From Parasponia andersonii (taxonomy: Eukaryota; Streptophyta; Magnoliopsida; Rosales; Cannabaceae): DNA of 64,000 nt. Position numbers and translations under genes: made by a program. The notes below the pieces were generated by a model, which searched no databases, was not told the origin of the DNA, and saw only the letters and a program-made list of their open reading frames with translations. How positions within the stretch are numbered: position 1 is the first letter of the stretch; every line of letters begins with the position of its first letter. The stretch spans positions 335,618 through 399,617 of the forward strand of contig JXTB01000330.1 in assembly GCA_002914805.1 (NCBI GenBank). Reading direction: 5' to 3'. Shown one piece after another: positions 12,224 through 24,522 of this stretch.

Positions 12224-14457
12224 TGTAAAACCCCTTAAATTTTGGAAGGGTATTTTAGTCTTTTAGAAATATATATATATATATATTTATATCTAAATAT
12301 AAATTGAATTAAAAATTCAATTTTGGGGTTAATTTGAAAGAAATTTTGATAGAGGGTCTAATTTGCAAAACTGAAGGACTATTTTGAAAGAAAATTTTAA
12401 AATTAGGGACTTATGTGAAATTTTTAAAAAAATTGCACTGCCAATTTAAAACTAGACACATGGCCTGCATCATTCTCCCTCAGGTCTTTCTCTCTCCTCT
12501 CCCTCAACGTTTTTTCTCTCTCTCTCTCTCTTCGAAGAACCGGTCGCCACTCCTGCAGCTCCGACGGGTCACCTCCAGTCGATTGCAGTCGACGCCACCA
12601 AGATAGAATGATGCGGCACTGTGACACGAGCCACCCGCCGAGTTGTCACGGCCACCAGAGCTCCAGAATGTCACCGGAGAAGACAAAGTCCTGCGGAAGA
12701 AAATGGCCGTCGGCAAAGATTCCGGCATCCAATCGCCGTGTAACCGGTCCCATTCAACTCATCTCGTCACGATCTTCAATATGGTATATATATCTTGACT
12801 CAATATTGTCCGGATTGAATTTTGCCATTTTTGTTAATTTTGAGCTATTTTGTTTTATATTTAAATTTTTCAGTCCGACCATTAGATCGTAAAATAAACC
12901 TCATATTTGTGATGTACTCGTGAAAACAAAAATTTTGATATATATATATATATTGTCTATATTTGGTGACGGACAAGAAAATCTAAATCTAACGGCTTAA
13001 ATCGTCTCGTTTTGTGTGCCGTAGGCCCGGGTTCGGCCCGAGCCTGAATCAGTTGAACTATATATCTAACCTAGCATTTTTTAGTGCTCTGAATTTAGTG
13101 GTGAAGTCCGTTTAACAATCTGAAGCTCCAATTGAAAATCGAGTTTTCAAACCTATCGATCAAAGGCTCTAAAATGATGCCCGACCTTCCAAGCGATACC
13201 CAAATGATGCCAAACTTTCTCTATAGCTCCGTAGCACTATTTGAATACTCAATTGAGGTAGGGGATTCAATTTCCTTGTTTTCTATTATTTACATTAATA
13301 TTGGAATTTATTCTGAAAATGAAATTTCGTGATTTTATTAAATTGAATTATTTGAATAGTTATTTTAATGAACTACGAATTTGTGAAACATTGTATACTA
13401 CTCTAGATATTTTTAAATATGATTTTATACAAGTTTTTATACTTGGAATTTGGTAAAACCATAGAAATTTTACTTTTGGATTTTAAAGTACAAAATGGAT
13501 TTTAATTAAAAATCAGAGCATGTCTAGAATGTTAAACCACTGCATGGTTGTTTGAGACCCTATATATATTGCACATTTCATACGATCATGCATGAGAGTT
13601 GTCTTTGGCATCATGGTATTGAAGTAGGCAGACTAGTACACCTGCCTTCGGTGAGAGCCCGTAAACCCGCACTGGATTTGTTTTTTGACTATCTCCATTG
13701 GGTAGGCGTAGGCATTCGGTGCCCCTCCGGTTCAGTAGGAGTTGACACATGGGTGTCCCTCTGATTTTCAGAGATAGATGTCAGGCAGAGAGCACTCAAT
13801 ACATGTAGTATAAGTTGCTCTAGTTGTAATGAGAGGATGAGAACTCATGTGATGTGTTGATTTATGTGATGTATACTATGCTTATTTTATTATGGTTTTC
13901 TATCTGTTTTTGATCTGGATATCTAGTTTTGGTTTGAGCATGATTTTCTATAAAGATTTTCTATATATGTTTCGAATGCTCCATATTTATTAAAATGTTT
14001 TCCAGAACTACTAACCATGCAGTTGTATTGAGAATTACTAATAAGGTTTTTCCCAAAAAGGTAATTGAGTTTTCTACTGAGCATTCATGTGCTCACCCCC
14101 TACTTCCTTCCCCTTTCATGTGTCAAATTATTCTTTGATAGATATTCATGTGGCTTGGCAAGCATGTTTGGCATATGCTTGCAGTTCCAGTCTTCTTCAT
14201 TGGTTGGTTCGTACTCTATATCATTTTCTCCTTTTCTAAGTCAAATTTATTTAGCCATTAGTAGTATATTTACTGAGTGAATGTATGAGGATGATTTAGA
14301 TATTTAATCGAGTACTTAGACATAGAAATGATTTTATGAAAATTATTTTAATTATGGGCATGTGGTTTTAAATTGAACACTTTCATTAAACTTAATGATT
14401 TAAATAAAAATTTTCTAAAATTTATTATTTATCATTTCTCTAAATTTAAAATTAAAA
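12224..14457 (+). repeat. LTR nested in element A, probably Tekay/Del-type Gypsy
   Basis: The GC-balanced antisense ORF sequence of element A stops at 12223 and resumes after the assembly gap. In between lies AT-rich sequence starting TGTAAAACCCCTTAAATTTT, followed by GGAAGGGTATTTTAGTC. This resembles the start of long plant chromovirus LTRs. Further LTR-like parts are a CT-rich tract at 12480-12530 and the motif ACTGAGCATTCATGTGCTCA near 14076-14095. No gag-pol is visible, so it may be a solo LTR of at least 2.2 kb. Its right end and any target duplication fall in the gap. Confidence 0.55.
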
Positions 14458-14531
14458 NNNNNNNNNNNNNNNNNNNNNNNNNNNNNNNNNNNNNNNNNNN
14501 NNNNNNNNNNNNNNNNNNNNNNNNNNNNNNN
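14458..14531. other. assembly gap (74 N)
   Basis: A run of N. It hides the right edge of the LTR that starts at 12224 and the point where the element A antisense ORF resumes. Confidence 0.99.
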
Positions 14532-16868
14532 ATCCAAAGGGAAGGAAAGCCCGGTGGGAAAGAGGGGCAGAACTACCATTCTTCCGACTATGACGATGAT
14601 GGGGCTACCCTGACCCTCATGAGGAGGAGAAGGTCTATGCGTGGCGGCCTATCTAAGAATGTTGGTCAAGACAAGATCAAAAAATTACCGCCAGGCGGGT
14701 CTCCAAAGGAAGTGGTAGCCGAAGCCGCTAAAGCAGCAGCAGTTGTCGTGGCTTCTTCTGCTGAGGATGTGCCACCTCCAGCTGTCACCGAAGGTGCACC
14801 TGGCGACGCCCTTCTTTCTATTGCCCGTCCTCTGCCACTTCAGAGCATCGAAAGAAGCTACCAGAGTGCGCTTGGTGGGCTATGAAAGTGTCCTCGTGGT
14901 CGGTAGGGAGGAGTCGCGTTCCCTGGATGCGGATAATGCCCAGGAAGAGAGTTCAGCCACGGAGTTCGAGTTGGAGGCGCTCTCCCTAGAGAATGTAGAG
15001 CTCGTTGCTGACCGCAGCATCGTGCAGGTTTGGCTCGTCTAGCCGTCACCTCTATATTTTCGGCATCTTTGCTGAACACTAACTCCCCTTTCTTATATTC
15101 TGCAAATAGCTGTCATCCATTCCTTCTATTCCTCTCGTGTCGGTGAGCTAACCGGATAGCTGAACGCCTGTGCTGTGATAGCCGAGCAGAGCAAGGCTGC
15201 TTTTGCCACATTGAGGGCAAACTTGGACCTGTACTGGAGCTTGGATGAGGTTAGGGTCAATAGCGTGATGGCCCACGCTTTGAGCATTGAGAGGGTCAAA
15301 TGTGAGGAGTTGGTTTCCAAATTAGCCGAGGTAGAGGGGAAGGTCCGATCCCTCAAAGTTGAGGTCCTAAGTCTGCGGTCAGAGGCCGAGGCCACCAGGC
15401 TAGCCCAAGCCGAGCTCAAGGTTAAGGAGCAGGAGCTGCAGAGCGTAGGGGCGGAGATAGGGTTGGCTCTCATTGCTCGCAACAGAGCCATCAACGATGC
15501 TAAGGAGGCGAGGAGAGCCGAGGCAAAAGCCAAGCTAGAGGCCCCTTCCCTATAGCGCAGGCTTGACCAGTCCAACGAGGTAATCCGACATCTCTATTTG
15601 GATCATAGTAAACTGATGGAAGCTCATGTGGAGTTGTCTCGCAAGCGTGGCGAAGATCTCGCCGATATTAAGACTCTTTTGATCGACCTATCATAGCAGC
15701 AAGCAGAGCTGAGGCTAGCTGCGCTGAGAGATAGGCTGGCAGATGCAGAGAATCTAAAGATAAGGTACCAGAGGCAGGTGGATATCCTTTCTACGGAGAG
15801 CTATAGGTATGGCTGGGAGAGCAGGGAATTTGAGGGCCACGCGGAGATGGTAATGCTAGACTACTTCGATGAGCAGAAGGGTGCCGAGAGGGACCATTAT
15901 TCCGTTAGGTACTACATGCAACAGCTAGGGGACGAGATTAACATCGTGTATCCTGCTGATGTACTAAAGATGCTCGACGAATAAAAAGATGGGTCCTCTA
16001 CATCTGCCTCTATCACCAGAGATATTGTCCCCGCTTCCGGCTCGCTAGAACAATCCACAGAGGTTCCTGGGGTTCAGCCTGGCCCTAGCGCCTTAACTAG
16101 TGGAGAGTCAAGTACGGTCATTTATTCTAGCGATGATTCCAACCCTGGTATGCCGTTCTCTGCCGAAGTTAGTCCAAGTACCGAAGCTGGTATTGCTCCC
16201 CTTGCCGAAGGTAATTAGGGCCTCTCACTCTTTTGTGTATTTGTAAAATACTAATTGTGTTGTGTAAAGCTGATCTTTGTTGCAAACACCTATTTAAATA
16301 ATAAAAATGGTGCACTTTTCTCACGTTTATTCTTTTTTTTTTTTGTTGCATGTATTCGTGGTTAGGGTCGGACATCATGTACGATTCCATTCCCTTGTTG
16401 GCGATCCGGCCGACTTCTAGGTCTGGCCTAATCGTATATGATGTGGAGTTATTAGTGATTCTCCCCATGCTATGACTGACGATATTAGCTCCGGAGATTG
16501 AGACGTGAGTTCCGGCTCGTCCAGCTTTGAGGATGTATAATTTCTATCATGACTTGTCTTAGCAGAATTTGATCCGTGCATATAGCTGGACTTCTCCGAC
16601 CCTAAATGGGAACACGCTAGGAACCAACTCCAGGGATTGGTCGACCACTACTTGGACCCGTCGCTGCAGAGGAAGAGACTTGGGCTCGGCTCATACTGGG
16701 AGCAAACAGGGCATTACCACTCCGATGTGTCCTTGCGAGTCCGTCCAAGACCTGCTTCTTACCAATAGAGTCACTGGGTCTGCATCCCTGTTGACGATGC
16801 ATCCTATAATTCAAGCAATAATAGATGGAATTTGGTTTCAATTTCTTCCTTCATGTTTGGTCTTGTCT

Positions 16869-17090
16869 GGGCCTACTTCCAACGGGTAGGCCTTGGCCCC
16901 GTCTACTTTTAATCCATGCATAGCTAAGGCGCTCTCCTTGGGGGGTCCACCTCTAATAGGTAGACCCTGGCCCTGCTTACCTTTGGCTTATGTGTAGCTA
17001 AAGTGCTCCCTGAGGAGGGTCCACTTCCAACGGGTAGACCCTGACCCTATTTACCATTGGCTTACGCATAGCTTAGGTGCTCTCCGTTGG
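16869..17090. repeat. 74-bp tandem repeat, three copies
   Basis: Units start at 16869, 16943 and 17017, giving an exact 74-bp period. Each contains GGGTCCAC(T/C)TC, then a GGTAGACCCTG-type block and TAGCTAAG(G)TGCTCTCC. The copies differ at perhaps a fifth of positions. The array lies in the non-coding part of element A between its integrase and antisense ORF. Tandem repeats in the region downstream of the integrase are a known trait of Tat/Ogre elements. Confidence 0.8.
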
Positions 17091-17205
17091 GGTCTTATCG
17101 CTCAACTCTTCCCTATCTTGTAGGTATTCCTCGAGGGACAGCGACAAGTTTTTGTTGTGCGGCCTGTTGCCCTTTGTACATCTCCTCTGGTCGTCCGTGA
17201 GCGAC

Positions 17206-17625
17206 GTGATCCCCGTAGTACGATTTTGGCTGAGGTTTGCTGACAAACATTTTATTGTGTAGCTCATTCCTCTTCGTAAGTTTTTTCGAGCCATTGACAA
17301 GCATTCTGTTGCACGATGTGATTCCCATAGTACGATCGTTATTGAGGTATGCTGGCAAGCATTTCATTATACAGCTCATTCCTCTTTGTACATTTTCTCG
17401 AGCCATCGGCAAGCATTTTATTGCGCAGCTCATTCCTCTTCATATGTTTTCTTGGGCCATCAGCAAGCATTCTATTGCGTAATGTGATTCACATAATACG
17501 ATCATTATTGAGGTCTACTGGTAAGTATTTTATTGCTTAGCTCATTCCTCTTCGTACGTTTTCTCAAGCCATCAGCAAGCATTCTATTGTGCGATGTGAT
17601 TCCCATAGTACGGTCATTATTCGCA
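17206..17625. repeat. higher-order tandem repeat of about 112 bp with an inserted 54-bp subunit
   Basis: The block GTGAT(T/C)CCC(A/G)TAGTACGATC recurs at about 17206, 17318, 17484 and 17598, that is at spacings of 112, 166 and 114 bp. Between these, AGCTCATTCCTCTT and CATC(A/G)GCAAGCATTCTATTG recur, the 166-bp spacing containing an additional unit of about 54 bp. It belongs to the untranslated part of element A. Confidence 0.75.
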
Positions 17626-17859
17626 CAAATAGTTCGTGGGGTCTGGGCTGTGGGCAAATCCTTTTACCAGTTGTGAGGCAGACCCTTTTACATAGAAATC
17701 TAATGGATAAGTCCATGTAGCAGACACCTTGACCTATTTTGGAATTAAGCTATTTAATAATACAAGTATTTACATGTGTCTCACATGTGGTATTTTTTAA
17801 GTGCTGGGTATTCCACGTGTTAGGTAGGCTCTTTCCGGCCTTGAGTTCTTTCAGGACAT

Positions 17860-19200
17860 ATGCACCATTGTCAAGTGCCTTGATCACCTTGTAGAGCCTG
17901 ACCTAGTTAGAGTCTAGCTTCGAGAAATTTCCTATTTTGACCTTCAAGACCCAATCTCTGGTGTTAAATTGACGAGCGCTAACCTTCTTTGTGTCATAAG
18001 ACCTAGCCTGCTGGTGGTACGAGGCCAGATGGACTAGAGCCATGTTCCTTGTTTCTTCCAGGAAGTCTGTGTTGCAACTTAGCTGCTGCTCATTCAATGA
18101 GGCGTCTCTTACCACTTCAGAGCGAAGGGTTGGGATCACAGCCTTTGACCCGTAGACCATGGAGAACGGTGTTCTTCCCATTGATCTCTGCTCTGTGGTT
18201 CGATGCGTCTACACGATGGCCGATAGCTCTTCTAACCACCTTCTTTTAGCCTTCTGTAAGTTCTTTTTTATATTATTGAATATGGCCTTATTTGTTGCCT
18301 CTGCCTCACCGTTCCCCTGAGAGTAGTTTACGGATGAGAAGCTGACCCTTATGTCATACAAATCACACAGCTCCTTAAGCTTGGCATTTTGAAACTGCAT
18401 GCTAGATCAACGTGTATCTCTTTCGGGATTCCATATCGGCAGATTATGTTTTTCCAAATGAAGTTAATCATGTTTGCCTTATTGACAGTTGCGTAGGCTT
18501 CATCTTCTACCTATTTGGTGAAATAGTCGGTGGCCAGCAAGACATATCTTCTTCCCCTAGAACTTCTGGGGAGCTTTTCGACGATGTCCAGACCCCACTT
18601 AGCAAAGGACTAAGGAGTTATGTTTGAATGGAGTTCTCCCACAGGTTGGCATTTCAGAGGGGCAAACCTCTGGCATTTGTCACATTTCTTGACAAACTGG
18701 GCTGCCCCGGTCATCATGTAGGGTCAGATGTACCCAACCATTAAGGCCTTGTGGGCAAGGCTATGCCCACCAGAGTGGTTGCCACACGCTCCCTCATGGA
18801 TTTCCTCCATCAGCTTCTGTGCCTCCATGGGACCTACGCATCTCAGCATTGGTCCCATCGTCGATCTTCTATACAGTCGGCCCCCCATCATCCAGTATCG
18901 AGCAGCCTTCAGTCAGATCAATCTTGCTTCTTGGGGGTCTATGGGCAGGTTTCCCGACACCAGGTATTGAAATATGGGTCTCATCCAGCCTTCATCTTCA
19001 GAGTCAGTCACAAACACGTGGCATGTGGGGGTCTCCAAAGGGTCTCTCGTGTTTTTGCTTTCTAGCAGAATCTCCGTGTGTTCGGTCGTCCACTCAATCG
19101 ACGCGCTTCTAGCTAGCTCTTCAGCTTTTTGGTTCATCACCCTAGGTATCTGTTCGATATCAAAGCTGCTAAAGCGGGCTTTCACCCCCATTACCATGGA
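17860..19200 (-). other. RNase H and integrase region of element A
   Basis: Minus-strand translation gives, in order, an RNase H-like end (FSSFDIEQIPRVMNQKAEEL), the zinc-binding HHCC-type region (CDKCQRFAPLKCQPVGELH), integrase core sequence (LYDIRVSFSSVNYSQGNGEA) and the integrase C-terminal part (MGRTPFSMVYGSKAVIPTL; RQFNTRDWVLKVKIGNFSK). These are close to Tat/Ogre-type Gypsy integrases. The coding sequence is broken in several places. Confidence 0.85.
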
Positions 19201-19531
19201 GAATTACCTGTGTAATCTTGGCCAACAGCCCTTCAAGGTAAGCATTATCTCTACGCACTTCTACGACTTCATCTTTTAGGCCAAAGATGGCCTCGTGGGC
19301 CATCTCTGCCTTCTTGTTTGCTTCTGCCAAGACGGCAAGTATTTGGTCTAACTTTTGCTCCAGACCTACTCGCGCTTCCCGGGAGCTTCCTTTGGCGTCA
19401 GGACGCGTGCTTCTGGTTGTCATTCTTGAGGGTACCATCTGATGTCGTATGGTTTTTCTGTTCGGGGAGAGCGCGGTCGTGAGATTCCTACCCTTTCTCT
19501 CGTGCTCAAGTTTCCCACATACGGCACCAAA
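19169..19531 (-). other. gag start and primer-binding site of element A
   Basis: The open frame at 19169-19438 encodes a charged coiled coil (LEQKLDQILAVLAEANKKAE; GLKDEVVEVRRDNAYLEGLL), as seen at the N-terminus of Tat-lineage gag. Upstream at 19510-19531 the minus strand reads TTTGGTGCCGTATGTGGG. This resembles the primer-binding site that follows the LTR in Tat/Ogre elements. The 5' LTR end (TATAG) is directly next to it, then element B intervenes. Confidence 0.7.
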
Positions 19532-19538
19532 CTATAGG

Positions 19539-20288
19539 TGATATGAACCTCGCCAACAATTGTGATGAAACCCCGCACCTACTATGGAATTTGAACCCAA
19601 GATCCCGAAGTCGCAAGAATGTTGAGTCTTGACCTGTTACCCAGCAAGATAAGAACCAAGAACTACGATAGGTTAAAGACGCCACACTAAGAATCTTCAA
19701 GAATCACTCAAGAATCGATGGGATAAGTCTGAGTGTTTTGAACGCCACAAGGGTTAACTTGATAAGTTCAAGAATCTTCTTAAGAATGAAGAAAACACGA
19801 ATAACTCGCAATATTATTGATCACTAAGCCTCCCAAAAACGTACAAGGCTCTCTCCTATATATAGGAGTCAAATTTATCCCTAATTTAAGATAAACTAAT
19901 GTTATTTTGACATGTGGCAACCCTCTACTCAATTAAATCCGAAAATAACTAAATCAAAAGTTTCCTAAAAATACAAAAGACCTAGAAAAACATGAAGAGA
20001 AGTGTTTAGCTTCAATTGGACTCTTTTAGAACCTTAATCATAGTGATTAGGCTCCCTTGGATCTGATTTGGGCTTATATCAGGCCTCCATGCATTTGCCA
20101 TCTCACCAATGGGTTGAATCAGCCCATTTAATGCCTCTTTGAATCTCTTGGCTCTAAGTCTTGTGATTGGCCCACTTGGCAAGCTTAATGGATCATGTGA
20201 ATACTGCCCTTGAATCCCTTCAAGCCCACGTGAATGCACCTCCTCTTGCACATGTGGTTGAGCAGCTACATTTGCATTATTCTCATCA
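19539..20288 (-). repeat. 3' LTR of element B, overlapping the end of its polyprotein
   Basis: 750 bp, near-identical to 24537-25286. The open frame 20012-20428 (minus; MERINDDAYKLELPGEYGVS to KVLKESN) starts in pol and runs into this LTR. It contains GPITRLRAKRFKEALNGL, a basic motif I associate with the C-terminal CR-type tail of centromeric chromoviruses. Pol running into the 3' LTR is known for CRM group elements. The family assignment is tentative. Confidence 0.8.
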
Positions 20289-20427
20289 TTCTCCCCCTCT
20301 TGAAAAGGATTTGTCCTCAAATCATCACCTGCATCAAAAGGAGATAAATTAGCAACATTAAAGCTCGCACTAACACCATACTCACCTGGTAATTCTAACT
20401 TGTAGGCATCATCATTGATGCGTTCCA

Positions 20428-22960
20428 TTACTCAAAATGGTCCATCACTCTGAGGTAGGAGTTTTGAACGCCGTTGCTCCGGAAAACGATCCTTCCTTCC
20501 CAAACCCAATCTCCTAGTTCAAATACTACCTTTTTGCATCCCTTGTTGGCTTGATGGACATATTGCTCAGTCCTTCTTTCAATGTTCAGCCGTGCCTTTT
20601 CATGAATCTGCTTTACCAATTGAGCTTTCTTTTTGCCATCTAAATTTACACGTTCACTCAAAGGTAACGGGGTTAAATCCAATGGTGACAATGGATTAAA
20701 TCTTCAGGGCAATGCATCAGCCACAACATTTTCCTTACCTTGCCTGTATTTGATCATATAAGGAAATGTCTCAATGAATTCCACCTACTTTGCATGGCAT
20801 TTGTTCAGCTTTTGTTGACCTTTTAAATGCTTCAAGGATTCATGATCAGTGTGAATCACAAATTCCTTCGACATTAGATAATGCTGCCAATTTTCTAAAG
20901 CCCTCACCAAAGCGTACATCTCCTTATCATAAGTGGGATAGGTTAGAGCTGCCGCACTCAATTTTTCACTGAAGTATGCAACTGGACGGCCTTCTTGCAT
21001 CAAGATAGCTCTAATACCTATCCCTAAAGCATCATACTCAATTTCAAAAGTTTTAGTGAAGTTAGGCAAAACAAGTAAAGGTGCATTAGTTAACTTTTCT
21101 TTTATTAGATTAAATGCCTTTTCTTGTTCCTTCCCCCACTTAAATGACACATTCTTCTTAATGACTTCAGTAAGAGGGGCGGCCAAGCTACTAAAATCAC
21201 GCACAAATCGTCTATAGAAACTAGCTAGGATATGAAAACTCCTCACTTGGCTGATTGTTGTAGGCATTGGCCAATCTTGGATTACTTTTACCTTTTCCTT
21301 GTCCACCTCAATTCCCTGAGCACTAACAATAAAGCCAAGAAACACAAGCTAATCCGTGTAAAAGGTTCTTAAGGTTAGCAAATAAATTTTCTTTCCTTAA
21401 CACATCTAAAACAGATTTTAAATGCATTACATGTTCTTCCAAGTTTTTGCTATAAATTAAGATATCATCAAAATTTACAACCATAAATCTGCCAATAAAT
21501 GCACGCAAAACATGGTTCATCAAATACATAAAAGTACTTGGAGCATTAGTCAAACTGAAAGGCACCACTAACCACTCATACAAGCCATATTTAGTTTTAA
21601 AGGCAGTTTTCCATTCATCACCTTCTCTCATTCTAATCTGATGATATCCACTCTTAAGATCAATTTTTGTAAAATTACATGAACCATGTAATTCATTTAG
21701 CATATCATCTAATCTAGGAATGGGATGACGATACTTTATCGTTATGTTATTGATGGCTCGACAATCAACACACATCCTCCATGTTCTATCCTTCTTAGGA
21801 ACTAACAGCACTGGAACCGCACAAGAACTCATGTTTTCACGATCATACCCTTTGTCCAGCAATTCGCCTACTTGCCTTAGAAGTTCCTTTGTCTCTTCAG
21901 GATTGCTCCTATAGGCAGGCCAGTTTGGAATTAATGCACCGGGTATGAAGTCAATCTAATGTTCAATCCCACAAATTGGAGGTAAACCATGAGGGATTTC
22001 TTCAGGAAATACATCTTCAAACTCCTGTAAAAGAGAAACAATATTGCTCAGTAAAGAACCGGTGAGATCAACATTACATAAAAGAGCCTCCTTGGACATG
22101 AATACTATAAGGGGCTGTTGTAAAACTAAAGCCCTCTTGATCTCTCTTTTTTTTGCAATGAAATTGTATTTTTCCTCTCTTATACTCAATAAGGCTGCAT
22201 TGCTCTCTTTTTCCCTTTTACTCTCACTCATGGTTTTGCTCTTATGTTTTTCTCTCATCTCTTTTTCTTTTCTCTCGATTTCAACCTTTCTCTCTTTCTC
22301 TCTTTCTCTTTTCTCTTTTCACTCGCTTTTTGCATCTTTAGTTGGTCTTCAAGTACTTGTTTTGGAGTCAATAGCACAAGTGATATAGGCTGCTTTTTAA
22401 TAGTAAAAGAGTACCTATTGGTGAAACCATCATGTGCGACTCGCTGATCGTACTACCATGGTCTTCCCAATAGGATGTGACACGCATGCATAGGTACCAC
22501 ATGGCAAAGCACTTCATCTTCATACTTGCCAATGGAAAATGCCACCAACACCTGTTTTGTCACCTTAACTTCTCCATAATTGTTTAGCCACTGAAGTCGG
22601 TATGGTCGTGGATGCTTTATGGTAGGTTATACTAATTTCTCCACTAATGCAGTACTACCCATGTTGGTACAACTCCCTCTATCAATTATGACGCTGCAAA
22701 CTTTGTTCTTCACAAAACATCGAGTATAAAACAAGTTCTCGCACTGGTTGTTGTTTTCTTCCTTAACTTTCGCGCTAAGAGCTCGTCTCGCCATTAATGA
22801 TTCTCCGTCAACAGCACACTGCCCTTCATATTCATCTTCAATTAGTGGTATGTCATCTTCTCGTTCATCATCTGTCTCAATCTCCCCTTAAGAATTGATC
22901 ACCATCACCCTTTTATTCAGACATTGGCTAGCAATATGACTCCTACCTTGATATTTAAAA
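20428..22960 (-). other. pol region of element B
   Basis: Pieces seen on the minus strand: a CCHC-like zinc knuckle and aspartic protease area around 22450-22960 (CHILLGRPW near 22460), reverse transcriptase with the metal-binding FDDILIYS motif and [12 protein letters not shown] (21323-21862), RNase H with [11 protein letters not shown] (20785-21345), and an integrase C-terminal segment [16 protein letters not shown] (20428-20691). It is broken in several places. Confidence 0.85.
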
Positions 22961-23094
22961 CACTTAATGTCACGATTTCTAGAAATGGCAGATTCGGTGC
23001 TACCTTGTTTTGGTGCCATAACTTGTTTTATGTCTTTAGAAGACTCGGACTTAGGCTTAGCAGATGGAAATTCGTCCCGTTTAGGGGCTGATCT

Positions 23095-23931
23095 CTATAA
23101 GTTTATAGGAGCTGAGCTTGGTCCCCTCCTAGGAAAGTTCCTTCGTTTCAATTGTTGCTCAACTTTGATAGCTTGATGCACCATATATGTCAGCTCTACA
23201 TAATGTTGCATCTCTACCACGTCCGCTATCTCTCTATTTAGACCGTGTAAGAATCTAGCCATGGTAGCTTCTCTGTCCTCCTCTACATTTGCTCGGATTA
23301 TAGCAACCTCTATCTCCTTATAGTAATCATCTACGCTCTTGGATCCTTGGGTTAGTCGCCGCAACTTGTTGTACAACTCCCGATGGTAGTAGCTTGGAAC
23401 GAAACGTCTTCTCATGATTATTTTCATCTCGTCCCATGTCTCAACAGGGCGTTCCAGATTTCTCCTTCTTTCCTTCAACAATTGATCCCACCAAACAATA
23501 GCATAATCAATGAATTCGATTACAGCAAGCTTTACCTTTTTAATCTCAGAATAGTTGTAGCAATCGAAGACGATCTCCATTCTCTTCTCCCACTCTAGAT
23601 AAGCTTCAGGATCATTTTTACCTTGGAAGGATGGAATCTTCACTTTAATGCCTCCCAAGTCATTATCTTGCCTAGGCCTACCCATCCTAGCATCTCTATT
23701 CCCGTTACCACGCCTAAACCTGCCCCTATTTATTGTTGGTTCATCCATCTCCTCCCATTCCTCTACATCTTCATCATCACCCCATTGCTCCTCTAGGTGT
23801 ACGCGCCTAGGTGGTTGCCTAATGGGAGCATTTTGAGGCTGATCCGTGGCTGTTTCTCCTTCTAACCTATCAATTCTTTCATGAATTGGTTCTAATTCAG
23901 CTCTCATTATTCTTCTCATCTCCCCCAACAA
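23095..23931 (-). other. gag of element B
   Basis: An open frame of 278 aa carries the Retrotrans_gag fold signature: AYLEWEKRMEIVFDCY, then WWDQLLKERRR, MRRRFVPSYYHRELYNKLRR and LTQGSKSVDDYYKEIE, ending in a basic tail (EQQLKRRNFPRRG) just before the zinc knuckle. The N-terminal third is acidic and proline-rich. This is the best-preserved part of element B. Confidence 0.9.
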
Positions 23932-24522
23932 TGCCTATAATTGTAAGTTCCGAATAGTTGGTTATTGTTTCTCTTCGGTTGTGTTACTTTCTTGATTGTG
24001 TGACATATTGAAATCTGCAAAAACAAGATTAGGACCTCACAACACTCTTTCCTCTCGTGTTTCACTCAGAAAGATTCACTCACTCTCGTGTTTGGCACTC
24101 AATGGCTTTTACCCTCTTATGTTCTCACCACTCTTGCATTTTTCCACTCGTTATGTTTTCTTTTCACTCTTAATCAGATTCAAGAATACTCCAGCAGCAA
24201 TTCAATATGATGAGCAACCAGATCAAATCAAAAAAGCTCACAAGCAATTCTCAAGAAATGGATGCAAGAAATATGAGTAATACGAATTCTTCTGTTTAAG
24301 TAATACCCTAAAATTCACACAATTTCTCCTAAATTTTGATGATTTTTCACACTCAAGCGTGGGGCTTTGGCAAAAAAGAGTTTAGGGAGTAAGAAACAAG
24401 ATTGACACATAAAAAATTTAAGAAGTGTCTCCAGGCTTCTTTTTTTTTTCGTAACCCTAATTAAAGAATTCAAAGGACAGTAAAGAAAGTAAAGGATAAT
24501 TCAAACTTGCCTTGAAACCTAA

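Larger units (their letters stand above)
10751..16218 (+). other. antisense ORF region of element A (Transposase_28-like plus coiled coil)
   Basis: This coding-like region is on the strand opposite the gag-pol of element A, between its integrase region and 3' LTR. It opens with MAPNLSQKVRLVANSELGSL. A hydrophobic segment follows (LVHQFFKLTGIHLM, VMILMGLSALSVLL) resembling the Pfam 'putative gypsy type transposon' (Transposase_28) family. A long charged, Ala/Glu/Lys-rich coiled coil lies at 15175-15555 (VSKLAEVEGKVRSLKVEVLS) and continues to an acidic, Pro/Ser-rich end near 16218. Extra ORFs, including antisense ones, are known in Tat-lineage elements such as Retand; the match here is inference. 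The region is interrupted by another LTR (12224 onward) and is broken. Function of such ORFs is unknown. Confidence 0.65.

Noticed and set aside
11483-12266. Independent host genes on the plus strand in this stretch
   Set aside because: These frames belong to the antisense ORF region of element A and lie between its LTRs.
17113-17482. Overlapping short frames with repeated peptide words
   Set aside because: They come from the tandem DNA repeat of element A, on both strands, and are not a repeat protein.
16869-17625. CRISPR-like array
   Set aside because: Units are contiguous tandem repeats without unique spacers, in a plant retrotransposon.
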